Shown here: positions 24,654 to 35,290 of the stretch, one piece after another
Position numbering within the stretch: position 1 is the stretch's first letter
Layout of the letters: each line of letters starts with the position of its first letter
Source: Halomonas saccharevitans
GTDB lineage: Bacteria; Pseudomonadota; Gammaproteobacteria; Pseudomonadales; Halomonadaceae
Reading direction: 5' to 3'
Assembly: GCF_900116405.1 (NCBI RefSeq)
Contig: NZ_FPAQ01000013.1
Location: forward strand, 22,041-86,040
Length of the DNA: 64,000 nucleotides
Program-made: the position numbers and the translations under genes
The notes under the pieces: model-generated
Databases searched by the model: none
Told to the model about the DNA's origin: nothing
Seen by the model: the letters and a program-made list of their open reading frames with translations, nothing else

Positions 24654-25763
24654 TTAGCCTCGGTAGTAGCCGGGGGTGACGAAGGGCATCTTGCTGACCG
24701 TCATCGGCAGGCGCTTGCCGCGCACCTCGGCGTAGACGGTGGTGCCGACCTCGGCGGCCTCGATGGCCACGTAGCCCATGGCCACCGGCCGGCCGACGCT
24801 GGGGCCGAAGCCGCCGGAGGTCACTCGACCCAGGTGGCCACCCTCGGCATCGTAAAGCTCGGTGCCCTCGCGCACCGGCGCGCGGCCATCGCCGAGCAGG
24901 CCCACGCGCTTGCGGCGATGATCCTTCTCGGCCACCTGGTGCAGGATCAGGTCGGCGCCGGGGAAGCCGCCGGCCCGCTCGCCGCAGCGACGCCGCGGCT
25001 TGCCGATGGCCCAGATCAGGCCGCCCTCGACCGGCGTGGTCTCGGTGTCGAGGTCGTGACCGTAGAGGCAGAGCCCGGCCTCGAGACGCAGCGAGTCACG
25101 CGCGCCCAGGCCGATCGCCTCGACCTCCTCCTCGGCCAGCAGGCGACGCGCCAGGGCCTCGGTATCCTCGGCCGCGACCGAGATCTCGAAGCCATCCTCG
25201 CCGGTATAGCCACTGCGGCTGGCCCAGACGTCGATGCCGTCGATAGTGAAGTGGCCATGCTGCATGAAGACCATCTCGCAGGCCTCGGGGCACAGGCGCT
25301 GCATCACCTTGGCCGCCGCCGGTCCCTGCAGGGCCAGCAGGCCGCGGTCGACCACCTCGATCTCGTGATCCGGCAGGCCGCGGCGCAGGTGGGCAATATC
25401 CTGTTCGCGACAGGCGGCGTTCACCACCAGGTAGAGGTGCTCGCCGGCATTGACCACCATCAGGTCGTCGAGGATGCCCCCCTCCTCCGAGGTAAACAGC
25501 GCGTAGCGCTGCATGCCCTCGGCGAGGCCGACGATATCGGCCGGCACCAGGGTCTCCAGGGCCTCGGCCGGGTCCGGGCCACGCAGCAGCACCTGGCCCA
25601 TGTGGGAGACATCGAAGAGCCCGGCGCCCTGGCGGGTATGCTCGTGCTCGCGTTTCACCCCCAGCGGGTACTGCACCGGCATGTCGTAGCCGGCGAAGGG
25701 CACCATCTTGGCGCCCAGTTCCACGTGCAGGGCATGCAGGGGGGTATGCTTGAGTTCACTCAT
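24654..25763 (-). CDS. gcvT: Glycine cleavage system T protein (aminomethyltransferase)
   Basis: A 369-residue tetrahydrofolate-dependent aminomethyltransferase. It moves the methylamine-derived carbon from H protein to THF, yielding methylene-THF and NH3. Recognisable segments are LHVELGAKMVPFAGYDMPVQ, GLFDVSHMGQV, SGYTGEDGFEIS and the C-terminal VTSGGFGPSVGRPVAMGYV, PMTVSKMPFVTPGYYRG. Length matches the family. It is not next to gcvH-gcvP: it follows the AGCS symporter on the minus strand, separated by a 34-bp palindrome, while gcvHP are encoded 2 kb away on the opposite strand. Confidence 0.95.
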   Translation of the reverse strand: MSELKHTPLHALHVELGAKMVPFAGYDMPVQYPLGVKREHEHTRQGAGLFDVSHMGQVLLRGPDPAEALETLVPADIVGLAEGMQRYALFTSEEGGILDDLMVVNAGEHLYLVVNAACREQDIAHLRRGLPDHEIEVVDRGLLALQGPAAAKVMQRLCPEACEMVFMQHGHFTIDGIDVWASRSGYTGEDGFEISVAAEDTEALARRLLAEEEVEAIGLGARDSLRLEAGLCLYGHDLDTETTPVEGGLIWAIGKPRRRCGERAGGFPGADLILHQVAEKDHRRKRVGLLGDGRAPVREGTELYDAEGGHLGRVTSGGFGPSVGRPVAMGYVAIEAAEVGTTVYAEVRGKRLPMTVSKMPFVTPGYYRG

Positions 25764-25793
25764 GTCGTCGTCTCTCGTGTCGAGGGGGCCAAT

Positions 25794-25827
25794 GCAAGAG
25801 AGGTGCCCCGCGGGGCACCTCTCTTGC
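25794..25827. promoter_or_regulatory. Perfect 34-bp palindrome between the AGCS symporter gene and gcvT
   Basis: Arms GCAAGAGAGGTGCCCCG (25794-25810) and its exact reverse complement (25811-25827) meet with no spacer. In RNA it would form a hairpin with a tight GC-rich loop. There is no U-tract on the minus strand, so it is a poor intrinsic terminator; it may be an mRNA processing or stability element, or a protein operator. Confidence 0.8.
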
Positions 25828-25839
25828 CGGACTCACCCC

Positions 25840-27246
25840 TCAGGATTTGTCGTGGTCCAGCTCCTCGCCCGGCAGAACCTCCTTGCCGTCGAAGTAGTCA
25901 CGGGCCAGCTTGAAGACCACCGGCGACAGCAGCGCCAGGGCGATCAGGTTGGGGATGGCCATCATGGCGTTGAAGGTATCGGCCATCAGCCAGATGAAGC
26001 CCAGCTGCGCCATGGCACCCAGCGGAATCGCCAGCACGAACAGCACCCGATAGAGCATGATCGAGCGGGTGCCGAACAGGAACTGGAAGCACTTCTCGCC
26101 GTAGAAGGACCAGCCGAGGATGGTGGTGAAGGCGAACACCGCCAGCGCCAGCGACACGATCTGGTTACCCATGCCCGGCAGGGCCGCATCGAAGGAGAGC
26201 GCGGTCAGCGATGCCCCGGCCTCACCGGTCTCCCAGACACCGGCGGTCAGGATGACCAGGGCGGTGATGGAGCAGACGATGATGGTATCGATGAAGGTAC
26301 CCAGCATGGCGATCAGGCCCTGACGCACCGGGTTCTTGGTCTGCGCCGCGGCGTGGGCGATGGGCGCACTGCCCAGGCCCGCTTCGTTGGAGAAGATGCC
26401 GCGCGCCACGCCGAAGCGGATGGCTGCCATCACCGCCGCACCGGCGAAACCGCCCACGGCCGCATGGGGGTTGAAGGCGTAGGTAAAGATCATGCCGAAG
26501 GCGCTACCGAGCTGGTCGGCGTTGACGACCAGCACTGTCAGGCCGGCAATCACGTAGAGGATACCCATCACCGGCACCAGCTTGCCCGCCACCTTGGCGA
26601 TGCGCTTGATGCCGCCAAGGATCACCGCCCCGGCCAACACCATGATCACCACGCCGGTGATCCAGTGCGGCAGGCCGAAGGTGGAATCCAGGGCGTCGGC
26701 CACTGAGTTGGACTGCACGGTGTTGCCGATGCCGAAGGCCGCCACGGCGCCGAAGAAGGCGAAGGCGCCACCGAGCCACAGCCACTTCTGGCCGAGGCCG
26801 TTCTTGATGTAGTACATCGGACCGCCGATGTGATAGCCGGTGCTGTCGGTCTCGCGATAGCGCACGGCAAGCACCGCCTCGGCGAACTTGGTGGCCATGC
26901 CCACGAGCGCCGTGATCCACATCCAGAAGACCGCCCCCGGGCCACCCAGGGCGATGGCCGTGGCCACGCCGGCGATGTTGCCGGTGCCGATGGTCGCTGA
27001 CAGCGCAGTCATCAGGGCGTTGAAGGGCGAGATCTCGCCATCCTCATGCTTCTCGGCCGCCTTGCCGGGTGCCGGTTTCTTGTCGCGGCCGGCCCACATC
27101 AGCTTGAAGCCGGTGCCGAGCTTGCGGATCGGCATCAGCTTGAGGCCCAACTGCAGATAGAGGCCCACCCCCAGCAGCAGGATGAGCATCAAGGGCCCCC
27201 ACACCACGCCATTGATGGCGCCAAAGATACTGTTCAAGGTTTCCAC
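25840..27246 (-). CDS. AGCS-family sodium:alanine/glycine symporter
   Basis: A 468-residue secondary transporter with about ten to eleven membrane helices. The AGCS signature region is NALMTALSATIGTGNIAGVATAIALGGPGAVFWMW, and the AHAAAQTKNPVRQG stretch and IFSNEAGLGSAPI are also typical. It imports alanine or glycine with Na+. I place the start at GTG 27246 (VETLNSIFGAING), which has GGGAGA upstream; the frame is open further but the extra residues are not family-like. Its location beside gcvT points to glycine supply for cleavage, which is inference. Confidence 0.9.
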   Translation of the reverse strand: METLNSIFGAINGVVWGPLMLILLLGVGLYLQLGLKLMPIRKLGTGFKLMWAGRDKKPAPGKAAEKHEDGEISPFNALMTALSATIGTGNIAGVATAIALGGPGAVFWMWITALVGMATKFAEAVLAVRYRETDSTGYHIGGPMYYIKNGLGQKWLWLGGAFAFFGAVAAFGIGNTVQSNSVADALDSTFGLPHWITGVVIMVLAGAVILGGIKRIAKVAGKLVPVMGILYVIAGLTVLVVNADQLGSAFGMIFTYAFNPHAAVGGFAGAAVMAAIRFGVARGIFSNEAGLGSAPIAHAAAQTKNPVRQGLIAMLGTFIDTIIVCSITALVILTAGVWETGEAGASLTALSFDAALPGMGNQIVSLALAVFAFTTILGWSFYGEKCFQFLFGTRSIMLYRVLFVLAIPLGAMAQLGFIWLMADTFNAMMAIPNLIALALLSPVVFKLARDYFDGKEVLPGEELDHDKS

Positions 27247-27722
27247 GAGAATCTCCCTATTGTCTTCTTCACACTTGTTGTTGTGATCTGCCGCTTGTGG
27301 TGACCTGCCAGGCATTCCCCCGGACTCGCCTTCCCCCTCTTGGCAGGCGAGCGATCCGATAAGACGAAAAGGCTTGGTCAGGTCGCTCTTCGACGAAAGA
27401 TCGACAGGACGAACGCCCTCACGATAGCGGATCAAGCCGCCGCTGCACCAGCCCGGCGAAAGGCTGCCCCCGCGGTTACTCTGGATTGGCAAATGCCCGG
27501 AGCGTACACCAGGTTTCCGATCGGAAACGCCAAAAGCCTACTGTCGGCGCCGCCCTGAGGCAAGGACGCGTCGCGCACTGGACGAACTCGACGCCGCCGA
27601 CCACTCTGTGAACGGGTCGAGGCGCGGTTATCCGCCCTCCTGCCCCCCGCAGGACTCGCCAAATGCCGCCAATGGCGTTAGCATTCGCGGATCCGAAAAC
27701 CTTTTTCGTATAGGAAATAATG
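27247..27722. other. Noncoding interval between divergent AGCS symporter gene and gcvH
   Basis: About 475 bp with no convincing gene. It carries the promoters for both directions and the 16-bp palindrome at 27513-27528. I searched the minus strand for a glycine riboswitch and did not see the conserved aptamer cores. Near gcvH the sequence TATAGG (about 27710) could be a weak -10. Confidence 0.6.
27513..27528. promoter_or_regulatory. Perfect 16-bp palindrome GTTTCCGATCGGAAAC
   Basis: Fully symmetrical, with 8-bp arms and no spacer, sitting midway between the symporter gene and gcvH and therefore able to control both. The length and symmetry are those of a homodimeric repressor operator (TetR/GntR/LacI style). 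The factor is unknown. Confidence 0.7.
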
Positions 27723-28115
27723 ATGAGCTCTATCCCCGCCAACCTGCGCTATGCCGAAAGCCATGAATGGGTCCTGGACAACGGCGATGGCAGCGTGACC
27801 ATCGGCATCACCGACCATGCTCAGGAGGCACTGGGCGACGTGGTCTTCGTCGAACTGCCCGAGGTCGGCAAGACCCTCGCCGTCGGCGACGAGTTCGGCG
27901 TCATCGAGTCGGTCAAGGCCGCCTCCGATCTGTACGCGCCGATCGCCGGCGAGATCCTCGCGGTCAACGAGGCCCTCGAGGACGCCCCGGAGACCGTCAA
28001 CGAGGCGCCCTACGCCGACGGCTGGATCATGAAGGTCCGCCTCGACGACGCCGCCGCACTCGACGCGCTGATGGATGCCGACGCCTATCAGGCCGTGGCC
28101 GCCGCCGAAGACTGA
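27723..28115 (+). CDS. gcvH: Glycine cleavage system H protein
   Basis: A 130-residue lipoyl carrier that shuttles the aminomethyl group between P, T and L proteins. The lipoylation Lys is K65 in [16 protein letters not shown]. Family landmarks HEWV and [19 protein letters not shown] are present. Two ATGs stand in tandem (27720, 27723); the second is preferred because AGGA lies 7 nt upstream and family members begin here. gcvP follows 134 bp downstream on the same strand, past a GC-rich hairpin. Confidence 0.93.
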   Translation: MSSIPANLRYAESHEWVLDNGDGSVTIGITDHAQEALGDVVFVELPEVGKTLAVGDEFGVIESVKAASDLYAPIAGEILAVNEALEDAPETVNEAPYADGWIMKVRLDDAAALDALMDADAYQAVAAAED

Positions 28116-28174
28116 GCCTCGCTCCGGCACCCTCTGCCCGCCGGCAGCAACGACCGGTAAAGGAGCGTGCCAAC

Positions 28175-28206
28175 CCCGGCCCCGTTCAGGCGGGGCCGGC
28201 CTTTCA
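28175..28206 (+). terminator. GC-rich hairpin between gcvH and gcvP (partial terminator or attenuator)
   Basis: Stem CCGGCCCCG / CGGGGCCGG (28176-28184 and 28191-28199) with a TTCAGG loop, followed only by CCTTTCAC. With such a weak U-run it may reduce rather than stop transcription into gcvP, giving more H than P protein. Confidence 0.6.
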
Positions 28207-28249
28207 CTGATTCCCGGGGCATCGCCCCACCACGCAAACAGGGTGTTCC

Positions 28250-31144
<2,895 letters not shown>

Positions 31145-31177
31145 AGGACGCGATTGAACGATGCGGCTAAACCATCG

Positions 31178-31202
31178 AGACGGCGCCTCACCGGCGCCGT
31201 CT
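31178..31202 (+). terminator. Hairpin after gcvP
   Basis: Ten-bp stem AGACGGCGCC / GGCGCCGTCT with loop TCACC, located 34 bp after the gcvP stop. No strong U-tract, but likely the 3' end of the gcvHP transcript. Confidence 0.7.
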
Positions 31203-31283
31203 GATCGTCAACGACCGATCACCAACGCCTGACCGTCAGCGACGGGCCTTCAACGACTGACCTTCAATGACTGACTTTCAATG
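31203..31283. repeat. Degenerate tandem repeat of about 14-16 bp
   Basis: Five or six imperfect units of the type CTGACCTTCAACGA: CTGATCGTCAACGA, CTGACCGTCAGCGA, GGGCCTTCAACGA, CTGACCTTCAATGA, CTGACTTTCAATGA. They lie between two hairpins at the gcvP/LysR convergent junction. No function is known. Confidence 0.7.
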
Positions 31284-31313
31284 AAAAGGGCCCCGCTTCG
31301 GCGGGGCCCTTCG
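31284..31313. terminator. Bidirectional intrinsic terminator with UUCG loop
   Basis: Eleven-bp stem AAGGGCCCCGC (31286-31296) with its complement and a TTCG tetraloop. On the minus strand it is followed by TTCATT after the TTTT of the stem end, so it best serves the minus-strand LysR gene at 31379-32287, and may also back up the gcvP terminator. Confidence 0.85.
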
Positions 31314-31378
31314 CGTTCAGGCCGTGGTCCGTGCATGCCTCGTCAGTGCACTTTCGAGCATCCCGGCCCTCGACCGCC

Positions 31379-32287
31379 TCAGCTCTCGATCACTTCGCCA
31401 TAGCCGAGGCGCTCGTGGCGGCGCTGCTCGCGATAGCCCTCGAGCAGGCGCACGTAGCGCCGCGGCATGTGTGCCCCGGTGCGGGTCACCAGATAGAGGA
31501 ATTCGTGGCACGCCTGGGCCAGGGAGAGCGCCTTGACCTGGCGCTGCCAGGGTGAGGTCTCCAGCACTACCCGCGAGACCACGGCGAAACCCAGTCCCCG
31601 GGCCACCCCATCTAGCACCATGCCCACCTCGTTGGTGAAGCCCTGGCGCGGGAAGTGACTCATTGAGCGAAAGTCGGGGAAGTTGGCGCGCAAGAGTACC
31701 CCGGCATGATCATTGCCGCCCGGATAGCCGATCATTCCGAGCGCCATCAGATCGCCCAGTCCGCTGCCGGCGAAGTCCGCCGGCACCACCAGGCAGAGCG
31801 GCTCCTGGTGCCAGGGCTCGCAGTCGAGCTCGGGATGACGAACCGGTTCGGTGACGATGCCGAGATCGTGGCGACCGGCGAGCACGTCCGCGACGATCTC
31901 GGCGTTGAAGGCGAAGCTGTAGCTGACAGTGAGGCCCGGCTGCATCTGCTGCTGGCCGAGGATGAACGGATAGAGCATCAGTCCGATGCTGCCCGGCGAG
32001 GCGAGACGGCACTCGCCGGTGTCCAGGCTGTCGTTGTCGAGGGAGTGGCAGAACTGCTCGTGTTCGGCGAACAGCTTGAGCGCGTAGTCATAGGCGCGAC
32101 GGCCGGCCTCGGTGAGCACGAAGCGCCGACCCTGGCGATCGAGCAGCGACTTGCCGAGGTACTGCTCGAGCTTGCGGACGTGCTGACTGACGCCGGGCTG
32201 GGTCATCTCGAGACGCCGGGCGGTGCGCGTGAAGCTGCCGGTCTCGACCAGCGTGATGAAGGTGCGGAAATAGCGGGCGTTGAACAT
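31379..32287 (-). CDS. LysR-family transcriptional regulator
   Basis: 302 residues. The N-terminal winged helix is MFNARYFRTFITLVETGSFT with recognition segment MTQPGVSQHVRKLEQYLGKS; the effector-binding domain starts near residue 90 (GECRLASPGSIGLMLYP). The C-terminus is extended and charged (RREQRRHERLGYGEVIES). There is no strongly linked operon: ppnN is divergent, 141 bp away, and gcvP convergent. It could regulate ppnN or an unlinked target. Confidence 0.88.
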   Translation of the reverse strand: MFNARYFRTFITLVETGSFTRTARRLEMTQPGVSQHVRKLEQYLGKSLLDRQGRRFVLTEAGRRAYDYALKLFAEHEQFCHSLDNDSLDTGECRLASPGSIGLMLYPFILGQQQMQPGLTVSYSFAFNAEIVADVLAGRHDLGIVTEPVRHPELDCEPWHQEPLCLVVPADFAGSGLGDLMALGMIGYPGGNDHAGVLLRANFPDFRSMSHFPRQGFTNEVGMVLDGVARGLGFAVVSRVVLETSPWQRQVKALSLAQACHEFLYLVTRTGAHMPRRYVRLLEGYREQRRHERLGYGEVIES

Positions 32288-32428
32288 GGGATGTCACGTC
32301 GAGGGCGGTGGCCTGGCATCGGTGATTCTATCAGCTCGCCGCCGGAGCCGCAGCGATGCCCGCCCGACGGCCGGCGTGGTAGCATCATGGAACGACCAAT
32401 CCGGCCATGACGACAGGGAACGCCACGG

Positions 32429-33790
32429 ATGCCCGACACCATTTCCACCACCATCTCACCGGAAGGCAGCCTCGAGATCCTCTCCCAGCAGGAGGTCGAG
32501 CGCCTGCATGACACCTCCCGCAGCGGGCTGCACGACCTGCTGCGCAACTGCTCGCTGGCGGTGCTCAACTGCGGCAACCTCACCGATGACGGCCTGGCCC
32601 TGCTCGAGACCTACCCGGACTTCGATATCGAGGTGCTGCAGCAGGACCGCGGCGTGCGTCTCAAGATCACCAACGCTCCCGCCGAGGCCTTCGTCGATGG
32701 CAAGATGATCCGCGGCATCCGCGAGCACCTCTCCGCGGTGCTGCGCGACATCGTCTACGTCTACAACGAGATCCAGACTCGCCATCGCTTCGATCTGCAG
32801 ACCGCGGAAGGCACCACCAATGCGGTGTTCCATATCCTGCGAAAGGCCGGCACCCTAAAACCGGGCCGTGATCCGAGCCTGGTGGTCTGCTGGGGGGGCC
32901 ACTCGATCTCCCGCGAGGAGTACGACTACACCAAATCGGTGGGCTATCACCTGGGGCTTCGCGAGCTGGATATCTGCACCGGCTGCGGACCGGGCGCCAT
33001 GAAGGGGCCCATGAAGGGCGCCAACGTGGCCCACGCCAAGCAGCGGCGCAGCCAGGGGCGCTACCTGGGGGTCTCGGAGCCCGGCATCATCGCCGCCGAG
33101 GCGCCCAATCCCATCGTCAACGAGCTGGTGGTGATGCCCGACATCGAGAAGCGCCTGGAGGCCTTCGTGCGCCTGGGCCACGGCATCCTGGTCTTCCCCG
33201 GAGGCGTGGGCACTGCCGAGGAAATCCTCTACCTGCTGGGGATCCTGCTGCACCCGGACAACAGCGACATGGAGCTGCCGGTCATCTTCACCGGCCCCGC
33301 GAGCGCCGCCGACTACTTCAAGCGCATCGACGAGTTCCTGGTTTACACCCTGGGCGAGGAGGTGCGCCGCCACTACCGCATCATCGTCGACGACCCCGTC
33401 GAGGTGGCCCGTGCCATGCGCGTCAACATCGATCGGGTGGCCGAGTATCGCCGCAGTCGCCAGGACGCCTTCTACTACAACTGGCGCCTGACCGTGGCGC
33501 GCAATTTCCAGGAAACCTTCGAACCCACCCACGAGGCCATGGCGAGCCTGGCGCTACACCGCGAGCAGCCGGTACACGAGCTCGCCGCCAACCTGCGCCG
33601 CGCGTTTTCGGGCATCGTCGCCGGCAACGTCAAGGAGCAGGGCCTGCGCGCCATCGAGGCCCACGGCCCCTTCCGCCTGCACGCCGAGCCGGAGCTGATG
33701 GCTCGTCTGGATCAACTGCTCTCCTCCTTCGTCGATCAGGGACGCATGAAGCTCGCAGGCGACTACGTGCCCTGCTACACCCTGGGCTAG
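32429..33790 (+). CDS. ppnN: Pyrimidine/purine nucleotide 5'-monophosphate nucleosidase PpnN (YgdH)
   Basis: A 453-residue LOG-family hydrolase that cleaves nucleoside monophosphates to base and ribose-5-phosphate; in E. coli it is stimulated by (p)ppGpp. The Rossmann LOG motif is FPGGVGTAEEILYLLGIL with the preceding PGAMKGPMKGANVAHAK. The N-terminal DUF4478 (about residues 1-110) and C-terminal DUF3412 (about 335-450) flank it, matching the three-domain arrangement of E. coli PpnN and its 454-residue length. Confidence 0.93.
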   Translation: MPDTISTTISPEGSLEILSQQEVERLHDTSRSGLHDLLRNCSLAVLNCGNLTDDGLALLETYPDFDIEVLQQDRGVRLKITNAPAEAFVDGKMIRGIREHLSAVLRDIVYVYNEIQTRHRFDLQTAEGTTNAVFHILRKAGTLKPGRDPSLVVCWGGHSISREEYDYTKSVGYHLGLRELDICTGCGPGAMKGPMKGANVAHAKQRRSQGRYLGVSEPGIIAAEAPNPIVNELVVMPDIEKRLEAFVRLGHGILVFPGGVGTAEEILYLLGILLHPDNSDMELPVIFTGPASAADYFKRIDEFLVYTLGEEVRRHYRIIVDDPVEVARAMRVNIDRVAEYRRSRQDAFYYNWRLTVARNFQETFEPTHEAMASLALHREQPVHELAANLRRAFSGIVAGNVKEQGLRAIEAHGPFRLHAEPELMARLDQLLSSFVDQGRMKLAGDYVPCYTLG

Positions 33791-33818
33791 CCAGAGAGAC
33801 CCGACCGAGACGCAAGAA

Positions 33819-33847
33819 GCCCCACCGGATCACTGATCCGGCGGGGC
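33819..33847. terminator. Hairpin terminator between ppnN and the convergent membrane-protein gene
   Basis: Stem GCCCCxCCGGATCA / TGATCCGGxGGGGC, with a one-nt loop and one A-C mismatch. On the minus strand it runs into TTCTTGCG. On the plus strand it lies 28 bp after the ppnN stop. Confidence 0.75.
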
Positions 33848-33938
33848 CTCTAGGAGGTTGCGGTTGCTTGATCTTAACGGCGATCTTGGTCGTGACGGAC
33901 TCAGCCGGGCATTCTCGCCGTTTCGATCGCCGCCGCGG

Positions 33939-34307
33939 CTAGGCGCGCACGGGTCTCCACCACAGCCAGAGCGCATGCAGCAACAGTCCGAGAGTCGCAC
34001 CGTGGGAGACGACGAGCTCCCAGCCGAAGAAGTCGCTGGTCAGAGCGTGCCAGGCCGTCATGCCGGCAGCCCCCGCCCCCAGGCAGAGCACTAGCCGGCG
34101 CAGCAGCCCCGGCAGGCGGGCACGCGCCTCGTGCTCGAGCATCCGCCACTGCAGCAGAGTCGCTATCGCGACCACGGCCAGCGCCATCAGCATCAGCGAC
34201 TGGCGAGTCTCGAGGCCGGCGGCCAGATAGCGCGGCAGGGTCGCCAGCATCAGCACGCTGAGCCCCACCAGCAGGCTGACGCGCTCCGCGGTCGGTGTGG
34301 CCCCCAT
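33939..34307 (-). CDS. Small integral membrane protein of unknown function
   Basis: 122 residues, with three to four hydrophobic segments (VSLLVGLSVLMLATL, LMLMALAVVAIATLLQ, LVLCLGAGAAGMTAWHAL, GATLGLLLHALWLWW). I do not recognise the family. The start lies 1 bp after the stop of the flavodoxin gene on the same strand, so the two are almost certainly co-transcribed. There are no catalytic motifs. A role in anchoring or supplying electrons to the flavodoxin would be speculation. Confidence 0.6.
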   Translation of the reverse strand: MGATPTAERVSLLVGLSVLMLATLPRYLAAGLETRQSLMLMALAVVAIATLLQWRMLEHEARARLPGLLRRLVLCLGAGAAGMTAWHALTSDFFGWELVVSHGATLGLLLHALWLWWRPVRA

Positions 34308-34308
34308 C

Positions 34309-34773
34309 TCAGGCCACCTTCAGCTGCTGGGCGTCGATCCACTCCTCGACCCAGGGAAGGGCTTCGTCATCGGCCATGAAGGTCTCCATGGCATCGACCT
34401 CGAGGCGCTCGCCGAGCCGCTGGGCGCCCTGCCCTTCGAGCAGCTCGTCGAGATGGCGCCCGGCACCGCAGTAGGTCTCGCCGTAGGAGCTGTCGCCCAG
34501 GGCGATCAGCCCGTAGCGCAGGCTGCCAAGGCCGGGGCTCTGCTCCTCGAGCGCCCGAGCGAACGGCACGATATTACCGGGCAGGTCGCCGCTACCGGTG
34601 GTGGAGACGCAGAACAGCGCCAGGTCGGTGGGTGAGCCGGTGAGGTCGTCGAGGGTCGGCTGATCGAAAATCGCCACCTCGTAACCGGCCTCCTCGAAGA
34701 GCGGCTTGACCTGTTCGGCGACGTCCAGGGCACCGCCATACATGGTGCCTACGAAGATCTTGAGCATGGGCAT
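34309..34773 (-). CDS. Flavodoxin-family protein (MioC-like)
   Basis: A 154-residue FMN protein. The phosphate-binding loop is VGTMYGGALDVAEQV (residues 8-22), and later FMN loops are STTGSGDLPGN and LGDSSYGETYCGAGRHLDELL. This arrangement is that of MioC/sulfite-reductase-type flavodoxin domains, which carry electrons to biotin synthase or other enzymes. The redox partner is unknown. Translation could also begin at Met3. A single-TM-rich gene follows 1 bp downstream. Confidence 0.85.
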   Translation of the reverse strand: MPMLKIFVGTMYGGALDVAEQVKPLFEEAGYEVAIFDQPTLDDLTGSPTDLALFCVSTTGSGDLPGNIVPFARALEEQSPGLGSLRYGLIALGDSSYGETYCGAGRHLDELLEGQGAQRLGERLEVDAMETFMADDEALPWVEEWIDAQQLKVA

Positions 34774-34867
34774 GTCATGGATTTACCTGAGAATTTCACT
34801 CGGATATTAACACGGGGGTGCGGCATGGGGCCACGCCATGATGACTGCCGAGCGCGGGAAGTCCGAG

Positions 34868-34873
34868 TATAAT
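34868..34873 (+). promoter_or_regulatory. Consensus -10 element (TATAAT) upstream of the DUF2788 gene
   Basis: An exact TATAAT lies 35 bp before the ATG. The best -35, TGACTG at 34842-34847, has a 20-bp spacer, so the promoter may be extended or need an activator. Confidence 0.55.
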
Positions 34874-34907
34874 GGTCAGGCATTCAACATTCCTGCAGGG
34901 AGACACC

Positions 34908-35117
34908 ATGCGGCACGCTTTCGAGACCTGGATCACGCCGATCATGATCGGCGGTCTGATCCTCTTCATGTGCTTCATCATCTGGGATCTGGCCAAGAAG
35001 TCCCAGGCGGGACGCTTCGGCACCCTCATGCTGTTCGTGGTCCTCGGCGCCGGGATGCTGGGCTACGTGCTGAAGGTGGTGATCACCTGGACGCTGGAGA
35101 GCGGCGTCGGCGTGTAG
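34908..35117 (+). CDS. DUF2788 small membrane protein
   Basis: A 69-residue protein with two transmembrane helices (IMIGGLILFMCFIIWDLAKKS and FGTLMLFVVLGAGMLGYVLKVVIT). It matches the DUF2788 pattern of gammaproteobacterial two-TM proteins of unknown function. ATG 34908 follows GCAGGGAGAC with good spacing, and TATAAT lies upstream, so this is a real expressed gene. The TnpB element sits 27 bp downstream. Confidence 0.75.
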   Translation: MRHAFETWITPIMIGGLILFMCFIIWDLAKKSQAGRFGTLMLFVVLGAGMLGYVLKVVITWTLESGVGV

Positions 35118-35143
35118 GCCCCGCCCTTCGAAGCGCCAAGTGG

Positions 35144-35290
35144 TTGACATCCTCCTCTCCCTCAACGTCTCAGGACGTTGCCGCCTGCGGCGGAAAGGAA
35201 GAGGATTCCTACGGCGCTCAGGCGCAGCCTACGGCTGGCGCTGAGTCGCTTCGGTGGGTTCCTGCTGCTGGCGGCTTTGCTGCACCGCTC
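35144..35290 (-). ncRNA. Predicted TnpB guide (omega) RNA scaffold, right end
   Basis: In IS605 elements the omega RNA comes from the 3' end of tnpB through the right end, with the guide being flanking DNA. Two hairpins are seen here (GCCGC/GCGGC and AACGTC/GACGTT). The predicted guide begins just outside at 35143 reading leftwards on the minus strand: CCACTTGGCGCTTCGAAGGG. The 5' boundary is a guess. Confidence 0.4.

Noticed and set aside
27247..27719. Possible glycine riboswitch upstream of the symporter gene or gcvH
   Set aside because: I read both strands for the two conserved aptamer core segments and did not find them. A covariance-model search would decide.
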